This document shows positions 42,586 to 53,088 of a stretch of DNA of 64,000 nt, in pieces. The translations under genes were made by a program, and so were the position numbers. This DNA is from Bradyrhizobium liaoningense (lineage in GTDB: Bacteria > Pseudomonadota > Alphaproteobacteria > Rhizobiales > Xanthobacteraceae): assembly GCF_018130785.1 (NCBI RefSeq), contig NZ_JAFCJT010000002.1, positions 248,001 to 312,000 on the forward strand, given 5' to 3'. The notes beneath the pieces are model-generated. The model was not told the origin of the DNA. It worked only from the letters and a program-made list of their open reading frames with translations, and did not search any database. The stretch's first letter is position 1, and each line of letters starts with the position of its first letter.

Positions 42586-45114
42586 ATGCGTGGGACGCTC
42601 AAGGCCTTCATTTGTTTTCTCTTGCCGATCCTGGCCTTCGCTGCGGGCGCGCCCGATCCCGCGCGCGCGCAGCAGCAGGAAAAGCGCATCGCGCTCGTGG
42701 TCGGCAACGGCGCCTACGCCAAGTCGCCGCTGGCGACGACCGCGAACGACGCCGGCCTGATCGCGCAGACGCTGCAAGCGGCGGGCTTCGACGTGGTCGG
42801 CGCGCGCGATCTCGACGGCGACACGCTGCGCAAGAGCTTTCGCGATTTCATCCAGAAGGCGCAGGCCTCGGGGCCCGGCACCGTCGCGATGGTTTATCTG
42901 GCCGGCTACGGCGTGCAGCTCGCCGGCGAGAACTATTTCATCCCGGTCGATTCCAACATCACCCGCGACACCGACATTCCGACCGAGGCCCTGCGCATCA
43001 GCGACTATGCGCGCCAGCTCGCGGCCCTTCAGCTCAAGGCGAACATCGTCGTGCTCGATGCGGCGCGCGCGCAGCCCTTCATCGAGGGCGGCCAGCCGAT
43101 CGCGAGCGGGCTGGCGCTGGTCGAGCCCGATCCGAACATGCTGATCGCCTTCAACGCCGCGCCCGGCACGGTGGCGCCGGAGGAGCCCGGCCCATACGGC
43201 ATCTACGCGCAGTCGCTGGCCGAGATGATCCGCACTGGCGGGCTGCCGCTGCCTGACGTGTTCGACCGCGTCCGTCTGCGCGTCAACGAGGCCAGCAAGG
43301 GCGCGCAGGTGCCCTGGAACGAGGCAAAGATCTCGGCGCCCTTCTCGTTCTTCGAGCGCGGGCCCGATGCGCCGCCGCCGGAGGCCGCGCCCGACCAGGT
43401 TGCCGCGATCCGCAACAAGCCGATCCGCGATCTCGGCGTGCAGGACGCCTATGCGGCCGCGCTCGAGCGCGACACGCTGCCGGCCTATGAAGAGTTTCTC
43501 GCGGCCTATCCCGGTGACCCGCTGTCGAAGCGCGTGATGGCGATCGTCGCAGCGCGCCGCGAGGCGATCACCTGGCGGCGGACCTACCGGAACGATACGC
43601 CGGAGGCCTATTGGTCCTATCTGCGCCGCTATCCGCGCGGGCCGCACGCGGCCGATGCGCGCCGGCGTCTGGCGATCCTCACCGCGCCGCCCGAGCCGCC
43701 CCCGACCTTCGCGATGATCGACTACGACGTGCCGCCACCGCCGCCGGAGGAGGTGGTCTATGTCGACCGTCCGGTGCTGTACTTCAGCGACCCTGATTTC
43801 GGCTTCGCGCCGCCGCCGCCGCCGCCGGTCTATTATCTGCCGCCGCCGCCGCCGGATTTCGTCGTGCTGCCGCCGCCACTGCCGGTGGTCGGCCTGTTCG
43901 TGCTGCCGCAGCCGGTGTTCGTGCCGATCCCGGTGTTCGTCAGGCCGCCGGTCTATGTCGCGCCGCCGCCGAACAACATCATCTACGCGAACATCCACAA
44001 CACCACGGTCATCAACACGGTGATCAACCGCCCGCCGGCACCACCGCCGCTGGCAGCGGGAGGAGGGACCGGGCCCGGCAATCTGAGGCCGGCGATTGCC
44101 GACCGCGCCAACCCGGTAGCGCCAATGTTGCCGCAAGCCGCTACGCAGCGCGCCGCGCTGATCCAGCAGGGCAAGGCGCCGATGCCGCCAAGCGCGACGG
44201 TCCAGCCGACGGCGAGGCCGGGGACACCTCCCGGGACGCCGGCCAATGTCGCGCCGACCGGCACGCCCCCCGCCGCACCGCCGGCCCGGCTGCCACAGGC
44301 CAACACGCTGCCGGTTCCCGGCGCCCATGGTGGGCCGCCAGCGCCGCCGGCCGGGGCAGGGACGCCGCCGGGTGGCAGGCCCTTGCCCCCGACGGCAACT
44401 GCACCCGGCGCGCCCCCGCCGACGCATCCGGGGGCGCCGACCGCGGCTGCTCCCGGCACGACGCTGCCGCCCCATCCTGGTGCGCCAACGGCCGGCACTC
44501 CTGCGACCGTAGCGCCCACCGCGAACCCGGCTGCGCCCGGGCAACCGCCGAAGCCGCCGGTTGCTCAGACCCCGCCCGCGGGGGCGCCCGCCGGCGCCAA
44601 GTCTGCAACCCGTGAGCCGGCCGGCGCGCCGCCGCCTGCTGCGGGCACGCCGCCCGGCACGCCCTCGGGTGCCGCGGGCAGGCCGGTCACGCCGCCGCCC
44701 TCGGCCGCGCGCGAACCCGTCAAACCGCAGAACTCGCCCGCGACCCCTCCAGCGCAAGCCGCCCGGCCGTCGCCGTCAGGTCCACCACCGCGGCCGCAGG
44801 CCGTGGCGAGGCCGACACCGCCACCGCCTGCCGCTCGCCCGGCACCGCCGCCGCATGTCGCATCGCCTCCGCCGGCCCGGGCAGCTCCGCCTGTGGCAGT
44901 TGCACGGCCGGCGCCTCCACCAATGGCCCGGCCTGCACCTCCACCCATGGCGCGGCCTGCGCCGCCACCGCCGGTAGCCCGGCCTGCGCCACCGCCGCCG
45001 CCCCGGATGGCCGTCGCGCCACCACCCCTGCCGCGTCCGGCGGCACCTCCGCCGCGCCCAGCGGCACCACCGCCGGCGGCGAAGAAGTGCCCGCCGAACC
45101 AGCCCAAGTGCTAG
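42586..45114 (+). CDS. Secreted proline-rich protein with a catalytically dead caspase-like (peptidase C14) domain
   Basis: 842 residues. The signal peptide ends near ARAQQQ. A caspase p20-like fold spans about 33-260 (RIALVVGNGAYAKSPL, ANDAGLIAQTLQAAGFDV, GENYFIPVDSNI). The catalytic dyad is lost: the SGHG histidine position reads AGYG (Tyr108) and the DACR cysteine reads DAAR (Ala160). A short helical repeat region follows (about 280-365, YAAALERDTLPAYEEFLAAYP), then a Pro/Ala-rich tail over some 470 residues with PPP runs, probably an extended periplasmic or cell-wall-spanning segment. A scaffolding or ligand-binding role is more likely than proteolysis. Confidence 0.85.
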   Translation: MRGTLKAFICFLLPILAFAAGAPDPARAQQQEKRIALVVGNGAYAKSPLATTANDAGLIAQTLQAAGFDVVGARDLDGDTLRKSFRDFIQKAQASGPGTVAMVYLAGYGVQLAGENYFIPVDSNITRDTDIPTEALRISDYARQLAALQLKANIVVLDAARAQPFIEGGQPIASGLALVEPDPNMLIAFNAAPGTVAPEEPGPYGIYAQSLAEMIRTGGLPLPDVFDRVRLRVNEASKGAQVPWNEAKISAPFSFFERGPDAPPPEAAPDQVAAIRNKPIRDLGVQDAYAAALERDTLPAYEEFLAAYPGDPLSKRVMAIVAARREAITWRRTYRNDTPEAYWSYLRRYPRGPHAADARRRLAILTAPPEPPPTFAMIDYDVPPPPPEEVVYVDRPVLYFSDPDFGFAPPPPPPVYYLPPPPPDFVVLPPPLPVVGLFVLPQPVFVPIPVFVRPPVYVAPPPNNIIYANIHNTTVINTVINRPPAPPPLAAGGGTGPGNLRPAIADRANPVAPMLPQAATQRAALIQQGKAPMPPSATVQPTARPGTPPGTPANVAPTGTPPAAPPARLPQANTLPVPGAHGGPPAPPAGAGTPPGGRPLPPTATAPGAPPPTHPGAPTAAAPGTTLPPHPGAPTAGTPATVAPTANPAAPGQPPKPPVAQTPPAGAPAGAKSATREPAGAPPPAAGTPPGTPSGAAGRPVTPPPSAAREPVKPQNSPATPPAQAARPSPSGPPPRPQAVARPTPPPPAARPAPPPHVASPPPARAAPPVAVARPAPPPMARPAPPPMARPAPPPPVARPAPPPPPRMAVAPPPLPRPAAPPPRPAAPPPAAKKCPPNQPKC

Positions 45115-45149
45115 TCGCGTAATAGGGCGTAGCGTGGTCTTTACGGAAT

Positions 45150-45192
45150 AGGGCCTTCCGGGGCGAAAGCCGCCTCCGAAAGGCCCTTATTT
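45150..45192 (+). terminator. Intrinsic terminator ahead of rpsB
   Basis: AGGGCCTTCCGG (45150-45161) pairs with CCGAAAGGCCCT (45176-45187) with small mismatches, followed by TATTT. It separates the caspase-like gene from the rpsB promoter. Confidence 0.7.
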
Positions 45193-45194
45193 CC

Positions 45195-45227
45195 TTGCTT
45201 CTGGCCGAAATGGCGCTATATAGCGCC
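45195..45227 (+). promoter_or_regulatory. rpsB: Promoter of rpsB with a palindromic -10 region
   Basis: TTGCTT (45195-45200) and TATATA (45217-45222) are 16 bp apart. The -10 lies inside the perfect 16-bp palindrome GGCGCTATATAGCGCC (45212-45227). The leader to the rpsB start is about 105 bp, long enough for S2-type feedback control, though no S2-binding structure was recognised. Confidence 0.6.
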
Positions 45228-45335
45228 CCATCTCACACGGAAACATGGCTCACAAGGCCGTCCGGTGGCAACCGGGGCGAGAACGCTCTGTTTTGCTCAC
45301 ACGTTTCCGGAGGAACCAACCGGAGAATTGAAACT

Positions 45336-46331
45336 ATGGCGCTACCCGACTTCACCATGCGTCAGCTCCTCGAAGCTGGCGTGCACTTTGGTCACCAGTC
45401 TCACCGCTGGAATCCGAAAATGGCACCGTTCATTTTCGGCGCTCGCAACAACATCCACATCGTCGACCTCGCGCAGACCGTGCCGATGCTGCACACCGCC
45501 TTGCAGGCGGTCAGCGACACTGTCGCCAAGGGCGGCCGCATCCTGTTCGTCGGCACCAAGCGCCAGGCGCAGGACGGCGTCGCGGACGCTGCCAAGCGCT
45601 GCGCGCAGTATTTCGTCAATTCGCGCTGGCTCGGCGGCACGCTGACCAACTGGAAGACGATCTCGGCCTCGATCAAGCGCCTGCGTCATCTCGATGACGT
45701 GCTCTCCGGCGGCGATGCCTCCTCCTACACCAAGAAGGAGCGCCTGACGCTTCAGCGCGAGCGCGATAAGCTCGACCGCTCGCTCGGCGGCATCAAGGAC
45801 ATGGGCGGTCTGCCCGACCTGATCTTCGTGATCGACACCAACAAGGAAGACATCGCGATCCAGGAAGCCCAGCGGCTCAACATCCCGGTCGCCGCGATCG
45901 TCGACACCAATTCGGATCCCAAGGGCATCACCTATGTGGTCCCGGGCAATGACGACGCCGGCCGCGCGATCGCGCTGTATTGCGACCTGATCGCGCGTGC
46001 GGCGATCGACGGCATCTCGCGCGCCCAGGGCGATTCGGGCATCGACATCGGTGCGTCGGCCCGTCCGCTCGCCGAAGATCTGCCGGCCGCTTCCTCGAGC
46101 GGCTTCCAGGGCCTTGCCGGTCCGCGCGGCACCGCCGACGACCTCAAGAAGCTCCCGGGCGTTTCGGGCGCGATCGAGAAGAAGTTCAACGACCTCGGCA
46201 TCTTCCACTATTGGCAGCTCGCCGAGCTCGATCACGACACCGCGCACAAGATCGGCGAAGAAGTCGGTCTGCCCAGCCGTGCGGATGCCTGGGTGGCCAA
46301 GGCCAAGGCGCTGACCGCGGAAGCGGAATAG
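45336..46331 (+). CDS. rpsB: 30S ribosomal protein S2, with alphaproteobacterial C-terminal extension
   Basis: 331 residues from ATG 45336 ([20 protein letters not shown]); the frame is open upstream but inside the leader. The core to about residue 230 is standard S2 ([42 protein letters not shown]). About 95 extra residues follow compared with E. coli S2 (241), ending in a helix-hairpin-helix-like module ([40 protein letters not shown]). It binds the head-body junction of the 30S subunit. It is followed by tsf, as is usual. Confidence 0.97.
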   Translation: MALPDFTMRQLLEAGVHFGHQSHRWNPKMAPFIFGARNNIHIVDLAQTVPMLHTALQAVSDTVAKGGRILFVGTKRQAQDGVADAAKRCAQYFVNSRWLGGTLTNWKTISASIKRLRHLDDVLSGGDASSYTKKERLTLQRERDKLDRSLGGIKDMGGLPDLIFVIDTNKEDIAIQEAQRLNIPVAAIVDTNSDPKGITYVVPGNDDAGRAIALYCDLIARAAIDGISRAQGDSGIDIGASARPLAEDLPAASSSGFQGLAGPRGTADDLKKLPGVSGAIEKKFNDLGIFHYWQLAELDHDTAHKIGEEVGLPSRADAWVAKAKALTAEAE

Positions 46332-46350
46332 TCAAAAAGAGCGATGGGTT

Positions 46351-46370
46351 GGCCGGATATAAGTCCGGCC
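46351..46370 (+). terminator. Hairpin between rpsB and tsf
   Basis: GGCCGGA-TATAAG-TCCGGCC at 46351-46370 without a following T-run. It may be a partial terminator or an mRNA-stability element that lowers tsf relative to rpsB. Confidence 0.5.
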
Positions 46371-46465
46371 ACCATTTCAGTTGACGCGAATTCCTGAGAT
46401 GGACCGCGGCGGGGCTGTTTGATGCCACGCCGCGGCAAACCGGCAGGCAAGAAGGATTTTCAATG

Positions 46466-47389
46466 ATGGCAACGATCACTGCTGCGATGGTCAAGGATCT
46501 GCGCGAGTCCACCGGCGCAGGCATGATGGACTGCAAGGCCGCGCTCACCGAAAACGACGGCAACATGGAAGCGGCGCAGGACTGGCTGCGTAAGAAGGGC
46601 CTGTCGAAGGCCGCCAAGAAGTCCGGTCGCGTCGCCGCTGAAGGCCTGATCGGTGCGCTCACCAAGGGCACCAAGGGTGTCGTCGTCGAGGTCAACTCCG
46701 AGACCGACTTCGTCGCGCGCAACGGCCAGTTCCAGGGCCTCGTCAAGATGGTCGCCCAGGTCGCATTCGACGTCGGCGCCGACGTCGAGAAGATCAAGGC
46801 TGCCAAGGTCGGTGACGTCACGGTCGAAGCCGCAATCAACGACGCGATCGCCACCATCGGCGAGAACATGACGCTGCGCCGCGCCGCTTCGCTGGAAGTG
46901 AAGCAGGGCGTCGTGTCGAGCTACGTCCACGGCGCCGTCGTCGAAGGCGCCGGCAAGATGGGCGTGATCGTGGCGCTGGAATCGCCCGGCAAGGCCGACG
47001 AGCTCGCAGCCCTCGGCCGCCAGATCGCGATGCATGTCGCGGCCGCCAACCCGCTCGCGCTCGATCCGTCCGGTCTCGATCCGGCGGTCGTCAAGCGCGA
47101 GAAGGACGTGCTCGCCGACAAATATCGCCAGCAGGGCAAGCCCGAGAACGTGATCGAGAAGATCGTCGAGTCCGGCCTCAAGACCTACTACAAGGAAGTC
47201 TGCCTGTTCGAGCAGGCCTTCATCCACGACACCGGCAAGTCGGTGGCGCAGGCGGTGAAGGAGGCCGAGGGCAAGGTCGGCGGCGCGGTGAAGATCACGG
47301 GCTTCGTGCGCTATGCTCTCGGTGAGGGAATCGAGAAGCAGGAAAGCGACTTCGCGGCCGAGGTCGCAGCGGCCAGCGGCAAGAAGTAA
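46466..47389 (+). CDS. tsf: Elongation factor Ts
   Basis: 307 residues starting [19 protein letters not shown]; the ATG directly before it (46463) is an alternative, with AGAAGGA seven bases upstream. The N-terminal UBA-like domain carries [27 protein letters not shown], and the [10 protein letters not shown] motif contacts EF-Tu. It recycles EF-Tu-GDP to the GTP form. It lies between rpsB and pyrH in the usual order. Confidence 0.97.
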   Translation: MATITAAMVKDLRESTGAGMMDCKAALTENDGNMEAAQDWLRKKGLSKAAKKSGRVAAEGLIGALTKGTKGVVVEVNSETDFVARNGQFQGLVKMVAQVAFDVGADVEKIKAAKVGDVTVEAAINDAIATIGENMTLRRAASLEVKQGVVSSYVHGAVVEGAGKMGVIVALESPGKADELAALGRQIAMHVAAANPLALDPSGLDPAVVKREKDVLADKYRQQGKPENVIEKIVESGLKTYYKEVCLFEQAFIHDTGKSVAQAVKEAEGKVGGAVKITGFVRYALGEGIEKQESDFAAEVAAASGKK

Positions 47390-47449
47390 GCGCCGGAACG
47401 TTCCTTCCGGCGTGCCGCCGGAAGCGGCGCCCGGACGAGGAAAGTGCTC

Positions 47450-48166
47450 ATGACTGATCCGGTCTATCGTCGCGTCGTGATCAAGCTGTCCGGCGAATAT
47501 CTCGCGGGACAGCAGGGTTTTGGCATCGATCAGCCGACCCTCGACCGGGTCGCGGACGATCTGATTGCCGCCCGCCAGCTCGGCACCGAGGTTGCGGTGG
47601 TGATCGGCGGCGGCAACATCGTGCGCGGCGTCGAGGTGTCCTCGCGCGGGGTGTCACGCACCACCGGCGACACCATGGGCATGCTCGCCACCATGATGAA
47701 CTGCCTCGCGCTGGAGGCGACGATCGAGCGCAAGGGCACGCCGGCGCGTACGCTGTCGGCCTTCGTCATGCCGCAGATTTCCGAGCTGTTCACCCGCACC
47801 GCAGCGCACAAATACCTCGCCGAGGGCCGGATCGTGCTGCTCGGGGGCGGAACCGGCAATCCGTTCTTCACCACCGATACGACCGCGGTGCTACGGGCCG
47901 CCGAGATCGGAGCCGAGGCTGTGCTGAAGGCAACCAATGTCGACGGCGTCTACTCGGCCGACCCGAAAAAGGATCCCACCGCCACGCGATTCGACCGGCT
48001 GACGCATTCGCAGGCGATCGAGGGCGGCTACAAGGTGATGGATGCGACCGCCTTCGCGCTTGCCCGCGAGACGTTGCTGCCTATCATCGTGTTCTCGATC
48101 GCGGAGCCGGGTTCGATCGGCGCTGTACTGCGTGGCGGCGGCCACGGAACCATCGTCGCCGGCTGA
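47450..48166 (+). CDS. pyrH: UMP kinase
   Basis: 238 residues from ATG 47450 behind GAGGAAAG. Amino-acid-kinase fold: [35 protein letters not shown] and [28 protein letters not shown]. It makes UDP from UMP and ATP and is normally a GTP-activated hexamer. It sits in the conserved rpsB-tsf-pyrH-frr cluster, 60 bp after tsf and 63 bp before frr. Confidence 0.97.
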   Translation: MTDPVYRRVVIKLSGEYLAGQQGFGIDQPTLDRVADDLIAARQLGTEVAVVIGGGNIVRGVEVSSRGVSRTTGDTMGMLATMMNCLALEATIERKGTPARTLSAFVMPQISELFTRTAAHKYLAEGRIVLLGGGTGNPFFTTDTTAVLRAAEIGAEAVLKATNVDGVYSADPKKDPTATRFDRLTHSQAIEGGYKVMDATAFALARETLLPIIVFSIAEPGSIGAVLRGGGHGTIVAG

Positions 48167-48229
48167 CGGCTCGTCGGTCGCGCCCGAAGGGTCGCGGAGA
48201 GGTCGCCGGGATTTTGAAGGAGAAACGTG

Positions 48230-48793
48230 ATGGCCACGGGTAATTTCGACCTCAACGAAGTGAAGCGTCGCATGCAGGGCGCCGTCCAGTCCCTCAAGCA
48301 CGAGCTTGGCGGCCTGCGTACGGGGCGCGCGTCGGCCTCGATGCTCGACCCGGTCCAGGTCGAGGCTTACGGCAGCCACATGCCGCTCAACCAGCTTGCC
48401 ACCGTCAGCGTGCCGGAGCCGCGGCTGATCTCGGTGCAGGTCTGGGACAAGTCGATGGTCAAGCCGGTCGAGAAGGCGATCGTCGATTCCAATCTCGGCC
48501 TGTCGCCCGCGACCGAAGGCCAGGTGCTGCGCCTGCGCATCCCCGAGCTCAACGAGGAGCGTCGCAAGGAGCTCGTCAAGGTCGCGCACAAATACGCGGA
48601 AGCAGCCAAGGTCGCCGCGCGTCACGTCCGCCGCGACGGCCTCGACGTCCTCAAGAAGCTCGAGAAGAATCACGAGATGTCGGAGGACGACCAGAAGCGT
48701 CACGCCGACGAGGTGCAGAAGGCGACCGACGGCACGATCACCGAGATCGACCAGTTGCTGGCCGCCAAGGAAAAAGAAATCCTCACCGTCTAA
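48230..48793 (+). CDS. frr: Ribosome recycling factor
   Basis: 187 residues from ATG 48230 with AAGGAGAAA in front. Family motifs: [21 protein letters not shown], then [14 protein letters not shown] and [23 protein letters not shown]. With EF-G it splits post-termination ribosomes. The TAA stop (48791-48793) is the first three bases of a palindromic repeat, so the repeat appears to have inserted at, or recreated, the gene end. Confidence 0.97.
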   Translation: MATGNFDLNEVKRRMQGAVQSLKHELGGLRTGRASASMLDPVQVEAYGSHMPLNQLATVSVPEPRLISVQVWDKSMVKPVEKAIVDSNLGLSPATEGQVLRLRIPELNEERRKELVKVAHKYAEAAKVAARHVRRDGLDVLKKLEKNHEMSEDDQKRHADEVQKATDGTITEIDQLLAAKEKEILTV

Positions 48794-48881
48794 AGCGCGA
48801 TGAATCGTCATCGCACTTTAGGTTATGTTCGCGCATGATCCTTTCGGAAAACCGCTTCGCACTTCTCCGGATCATGCTTTA
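48791..48881. repeat. Bipartite palindromic intergenic repeat, copy A
   Basis: The first hairpin is TAAAGCGCGATGA / TCATCGCACTTTA (48791-48820). The second is GCATGATCC / GGATCATGC (48833-48877) with an inner CGGAAAACCGCTTCGC segment. A related element in opposite orientation is at 57711-57811. The left end supplies the frr stop codon. Confidence 0.85.
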
Positions 48882-48892
48882 GGGCCGCCTTC

Positions 48893-49651
48893 ATGTCCAA
48901 TGCCGCCGCGCCAGCAACGGAAGGACCCGACCGGTCCGAGGCGCCTGCGCATGTCGCCATCATCATGGATGGCAACGGGCGTTGGGCGGCCGCGCGCGGC
49001 CTGCCGCGGGCCGAAGGCCATCGCCGCGGAGTCGAGGCCCTGCGCCGCGTGGTGCGTGCCTCGCACGAGCTCGGCATCCGCTATCTCACCATCTTCTCCT
49101 TCTCGTCGGAGAACTGGTCGCGCCCGGCGAGCGAGATCGGCGATCTCTTCGGTCTGTTGCGCCGCTTCATCCGCAACGATCTCGCGAGCCTGCATCGCGA
49201 CGGCGTCAAGGTCCGCATCATCGGCGAGCGCGACGGACTCGAGGGCGACATCTGCGCGCTGCTCAACGAGGCCGAGGAACTGACGCGCGACAACACGCGC
49301 CTGACGCTGGTCGTCGCCTTCAACTACGGTTCGCGGCAGGAAATCGCGAAAGCCGCGCAGAAGCTCGCGCGGGAAGTCGCAGACGGCAAGCGCGCCCCTG
49401 AAACGATCGATGCCGAGACGATAGGGGCTCATCTCGATGCGCCCGACATTCCCGATCCCGATCTCATCATCCGCACCAGTGGCGAGCAGCGGCTGTCCAA
49501 CTTCCTGATGTGGCAGGCCGCCTACAGCGAGCTGGTCTTCGTGCCGATCCACTGGCCCGATTTCGACAAGGCGGCGCTGGAAGGCGCGATCGCCGAATTC
49601 GCCAGGCGCGAGCGCCGTTTCGGCGGTCTGGTCGCGAAAACCGCCTCGTGA
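48893..49651 (+). CDS. uppS: Undecaprenyl diphosphate synthase (isoprenyl transferase)
   Basis: 252 residues. The catalytic aspartate lies in [10 protein letters not shown], with [21 protein letters not shown] and the C-terminal [19 protein letters not shown] motif. It extends farnesyl diphosphate with IPP in cis to make the C55 lipid carrier for peptidoglycan and O-antigen. The stop overlaps the cdsA GTG start (GTGA), showing tight coupling. A palindromic repeat separates it from frr. Confidence 0.96.
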   Translation: MSNAAAPATEGPDRSEAPAHVAIIMDGNGRWAAARGLPRAEGHRRGVEALRRVVRASHELGIRYLTIFSFSSENWSRPASEIGDLFGLLRRFIRNDLASLHRDGVKVRIIGERDGLEGDICALLNEAEELTRDNTRLTLVVAFNYGSRQEIAKAAQKLAREVADGKRAPETIDAETIGAHLDAPDIPDPDLIIRTSGEQRLSNFLMWQAAYSELVFVPIHWPDFDKAALEGAIAEFARRERRFGGLVAKTAS

Positions 49652-50490
49652 GCGAACCCGACGCCGCATCGGCGGGCGCGAAGCCTGCCCCGAGCAATCT
49701 CGTGATGCGAGTCCTCGCGGCGCTGGTGCTGGCACCGCTCGCCATTGCGCTCGCCTATGCCGGCGGCTGGCTGTGGGCGCTTCTCGTCACCCTGGTGTCG
49801 ATCGGGCTGTTCGCGGAATGGCTGATGGTGGTCGGCGCGGGCTCGACCGCGCTGACCGGGGCCGGGACGATCGTCATCGCCATGATGGGCTTGTGCGTTG
49901 CCGCCGGCGCGCTCAAGACCGCCATCATCGTCGGCTGCGTCGGTGGCGCGATCATCATGCTGATCGCGCGCGGCAAGTTTGTCTGGGCCGGGACCGGCTT
50001 CGCCTACGCATCGGCGGCGTTGCTGGCCTCGATCCTGGTGCGGAAGGACCTCGTCAACGGCTTCTCCGCGCTGATGTTCGTGCTGCTGGTGGTGTGGGCG
50101 ACCGATATCGGCGGCTATTTCGCTGGCCGCAGCATCGGCGGACCGAAGCTGTGGCCGCGCGTCAGCCCGAAGAAGACCTGGTCCGGAGCCCTCGGCGGCT
50201 TCACGGCGAGCCTTGCGGTTGCCGGCGGCTTTGCCGCTTGCGGGATCGGGAAGGCGGTTCCACTGCTGCTCGTCGGCGCCGTCCTGTCGGTGGTGTCGCA
50301 GCTCGGCGATCTCTTCGAATCCGCCGTCAAGCGGCGCTTCGGCGTCAAGGATTCCAGTCACTTAATTCCCGGCCATGGCGGGCTACTGGACCGTCTGGAC
50401 GGTTTTGTCGCCGCCATCCTGATGGCATGGATTATCGGCTTTCTCCGCCATGGTGTGCATAGCGCCGGAAGCGGTCTTATGGTTTGGTGA
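49648..50490 (+). CDS. cdsA: Phosphatidate cytidylyltransferase
   Basis: 280 residues from GTG 49648, overlapping the uppS stop by 4 bp. Seven or eight membrane helices. The CDP-diglyceride synthetase signature is at the C-terminus: [20 protein letters not shown] followed by [14 protein letters not shown]. It converts phosphatidate and CTP to CDP-diacylglycerol, the precursor of all phospholipids. The dxr gene starts 5 bp downstream. Confidence 0.94.
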   Translation: MSEPDAASAGAKPAPSNLVMRVLAALVLAPLAIALAYAGGWLWALLVTLVSIGLFAEWLMVVGAGSTALTGAGTIVIAMMGLCVAAGALKTAIIVGCVGGAIIMLIARGKFVWAGTGFAYASAALLASILVRKDLVNGFSALMFVLLVVWATDIGGYFAGRSIGGPKLWPRVSPKKTWSGALGGFTASLAVAGGFAACGIGKAVPLLLVGAVLSVVSQLGDLFESAVKRRFGVKDSSHLIPGHGGLLDRLDGFVAAILMAWIIGFLRHGVHSAGSGLMVW

Positions 50491-50494
50491 GGAT

Positions 50495-51718
50495 ATGAGC
50501 GCGGTCCCATTGCGTAACAACAAGGCTGCGGCGTCGAGCGTCCGCAGTGTCACGGTTCTCGGTGCCACCGGCTCGATCGGCGACAGCACGATGGATTTGC
50601 TGCGCGCCTCTCCCGAGCGCTATCGCGTCGAAGCCTTGACGGCGAACGGCAATGTCGAAGCGCTGGCAAAGCTCGCCAGGGAATTTTCCGCGCGCTACGT
50701 CGCGATCGCCGACACATCCAAGCTCGCCGAGCTCAAGGCTGCGCTCGCGGGAACGAGCACGGAATGCGGCGCGGGCGAAAGCGCGGTGATCGAAGCCGGC
50801 GCCCGTCCGGCCGATTGGGTGATGGCCGCCGTGAGCGGCGCTGCCGGACTGAAGCCGGCCCTGGCCGCGGTCGATCGCGGCGCGCATGTCGCGCTCGCCA
50901 ACAAGGAATGTCTCGTCTGCGCCGGTGATTTCTTCATGCAGCGCGCGGCGAAAGCGGGCGCCTGCATCCTGCCGGCGGATTCCGAGCACAATGCGCTGTT
51001 CCAGGCGCTCGCCTCAGGCAACCGCGACGAGCTCGTTCGTGTCATCATCACCGCCTCGGGCGGGCCGTTCCGGACCTGGAAGCCTGCCGACATCGAGCAG
51101 GCGACGCTGGAGCAGGCCCTGAAGCATCCGAACTGGAGCATGGGCCAGAAGATCACGATCGATTCCGCCTCGATGATGAACAAGGGCCTCGAGGTGATCG
51201 AGGCGTCCTATCTGTTCGCGCTCTCGCCCGACGAGATCGACGTCCTCGTGCATCCGCAGTCGATCATCCACGGCATGGTCGAGTTCTCCGACCGCTCGGT
51301 GATGGCCCAGCTCGGCGCTCCCGACATGCGCACGCCGATCGCGCACTGCCTCGGCTGGCCCGATCGCATCAAGGGGCCGGCGGCCAAGCTCGATCTGGCC
51401 AAGATCGGCCAGCTGACCTTCGAAGCACCGGATTTCGAGCGCTTCCCTGGACTTCGGTTGGCCTTCGATTCGCTCCGGACCGGGAAGGGGGCGACCACCG
51501 TCTACAACGCCGCAAACGAGGTCGCCGTCGCCGCCTTCATCGCCGGCAAGATCCGGTTCGGCGCGATCGCGCGGCTGGTCGAGGCGACCCTGGACGATTG
51601 GATCCGCGGCGGGAACCAGGCTCCGCTGACGTCCGCCGACGATGCCATCTCTGTTGACCATGTTGCGCGAAATAGAGCTGCCGCCCTATTGCCTCAAATT
51701 GCCTTAAAGGCATCCTAG
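50495..51718 (+). CDS. dxr: 1-deoxy-D-xylulose 5-phosphate reductoisomerase
   Basis: 407 residues from ATG 50495 (the frame extends back over cdsA but GAGGAT marks this start). The NADPH-binding [26 protein letters not shown], metal-binding [17 protein letters not shown] and [21 protein letters not shown] motifs are intact. It commits carbon to MEP-pathway isoprenoids, feeding the upstream UppS. It is fosmidomycin-type target chemistry by family. rseP follows after 44 bp. Confidence 0.97.
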   Translation: MSAVPLRNNKAAASSVRSVTVLGATGSIGDSTMDLLRASPERYRVEALTANGNVEALAKLAREFSARYVAIADTSKLAELKAALAGTSTECGAGESAVIEAGARPADWVMAAVSGAAGLKPALAAVDRGAHVALANKECLVCAGDFFMQRAAKAGACILPADSEHNALFQALASGNRDELVRVIITASGGPFRTWKPADIEQATLEQALKHPNWSMGQKITIDSASMMNKGLEVIEASYLFALSPDEIDVLVHPQSIIHGMVEFSDRSVMAQLGAPDMRTPIAHCLGWPDRIKGPAAKLDLAKIGQLTFEAPDFERFPGLRLAFDSLRTGKGATTVYNAANEVAVAAFIAGKIRFGAIARLVEATLDDWIRGGNQAPLTSADDAISVDHVARNRAAALLPQIALKAS

Positions 51719-51762
51719 ATGGCTCGGGGCCAGGGCCTTGCGGCGCTGGATGAGGGAATTCG

Positions 51763-52914
51763 ATGATCGACTTTTTCGTCCATAGTTTCAATACTTTGAG
51801 CCATGGGCTCCTCGGCTACGCGGTTCCCTTCCTGTTCGTCCTGACGATCGTCGTGTTCTTCCATGAGCTCGGCCATTTCCTGGTCGCGCGCTGGGCGGGC
51901 GTTCGGGTGTTAACCTTCTCGCTCGGTTTCGGACCTGAGCTGGTCGGCTTCAATGACCGCCATGGCACCCGCTGGAAGATCTCGGCGATCCCGCTCGGCG
52001 GTTACGTCAAGTTCTTCGGCGACGAGAGCGAGGCCTCGACGCCGTCGGCCGAGACGCTTGCGGCCATGACGGCCGAGGAGCGCGCCGGCAGCTTCCATCA
52101 CAAGAAGGTCGGCCCGCGCGCCGCCATCGTCGCGGCCGGCCCGGTCGCCAATTTCATCCTGGGCGCGCTGATCTTCGCCGGCATGGCGCTCTATTACGGC
52201 AAGCCGAGCACGATCGCGCGCGTCGACGGCGTCGTCGCCGACGGCGCTGCGGCCGCGGCCGGCTTCAAGATCGGCGACGTCGTCGTGCAGATCGACGGCA
52301 AGCCGATCGAGAGCTTTGCCGACATGCAGCGAATCGTTGCGATGAACGCGGGTTCGGCGCTTGCCTTCCAGGTCAAGCGGGACGGCGCCATCGTCTCCCT
52401 GACCGCGACCCCGGCGCTGCTCGAGCGCAAGGATCCCTTCGGCAACAGCCACCGCCTCGGCGTGCTCGGCGTCGAGCACAAGTCCCAGGCCGGTGAGGCC
52501 TCGACCACGCCGGTCGGCGTCGGCGAAGCGCTCAAGATCGGGGTCGAGCAGGTCTGGTTCATCATCACCAGCACCTTCAAGTTCCTAGGCTCGCTGTTCG
52601 TCGGACAAGGCAATCCCAACGAGGTCAGCGGCGTGCTCGGCATCGCCAAGATGTCGGGGCAGGCGGCCAGCGCCGGATTCCAGTTCGTGATCAATCTGTG
52701 CGCGGTGCTGTCGGTGTCGATCGGGCTGTTGAACCTGTTCCCGATCCCGCTGCTCGATGGCGGTCACCTGATGTTCTATGCGGCGGAAGTGGTCCGTGGC
52801 CGGCCCTTGTCCGAGCGGACCCAGGAAATGGGGTTCCGAATCGGGCTCGGTTTAGTGCTGATGTTGATGGTGTTTGCCACCTACAACGACATTCTGCGGA
52901 TGGCCGCTTCCTGA
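51763..52914 (+). CDS. rseP: Site-2 intramembrane metalloprotease RseP/MmpA
   Basis: 383 residues. The zinc motif HELGH is in the first membrane helix (VVFFHELGHFLVARWAGV), a single PDZ domain follows (about 150-225, GFKIGDVVVQIDGKPIE), and the third ligand lies in NLFPIPLLDGGHL. One PDZ domain rather than the two of E. coli is usual for alphaproteobacteria (MmpA type). It cleaves membrane-anchored regulators in envelope stress signalling. It lies directly ahead of bamA. Confidence 0.95.
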   Translation: MIDFFVHSFNTLSHGLLGYAVPFLFVLTIVVFFHELGHFLVARWAGVRVLTFSLGFGPELVGFNDRHGTRWKISAIPLGGYVKFFGDESEASTPSAETLAAMTAEERAGSFHHKKVGPRAAIVAAGPVANFILGALIFAGMALYYGKPSTIARVDGVVADGAAAAAGFKIGDVVVQIDGKPIESFADMQRIVAMNAGSALAFQVKRDGAIVSLTATPALLERKDPFGNSHRLGVLGVEHKSQAGEASTTPVGVGEALKIGVEQVWFIITSTFKFLGSLFVGQGNPNEVSGVLGIAKMSGQAASAGFQFVINLCAVLSVSIGLLNLFPIPLLDGGHLMFYAAEVVRGRPLSERTQEMGFRIGLGLVLMLMVFATYNDILRMAAS

Positions 52915-53088
52915 TAGGGGCTTTTTTGTGGCGTTGCTGTTGAGCAACGTCTTGGAATGAAATTGAAATTGCGGCGCGCTCGGCCGTTTGCGGCGTCGGG
53001 GAAATTGGCTACAAGCGGCTCTGAACTTGGGGAATCTCCCGGACCGGCGTTGGGGTTGGGTCTGGTACTGATAAGGGCGCGTTGCGCA

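Noticed and set aside
42544..44757. 737-codon minus-strand open frame
   Set aside because: It is antisense to the caspase-like gene; the Arg/Gly-rich translation mirrors the proline-codon run of the real gene.
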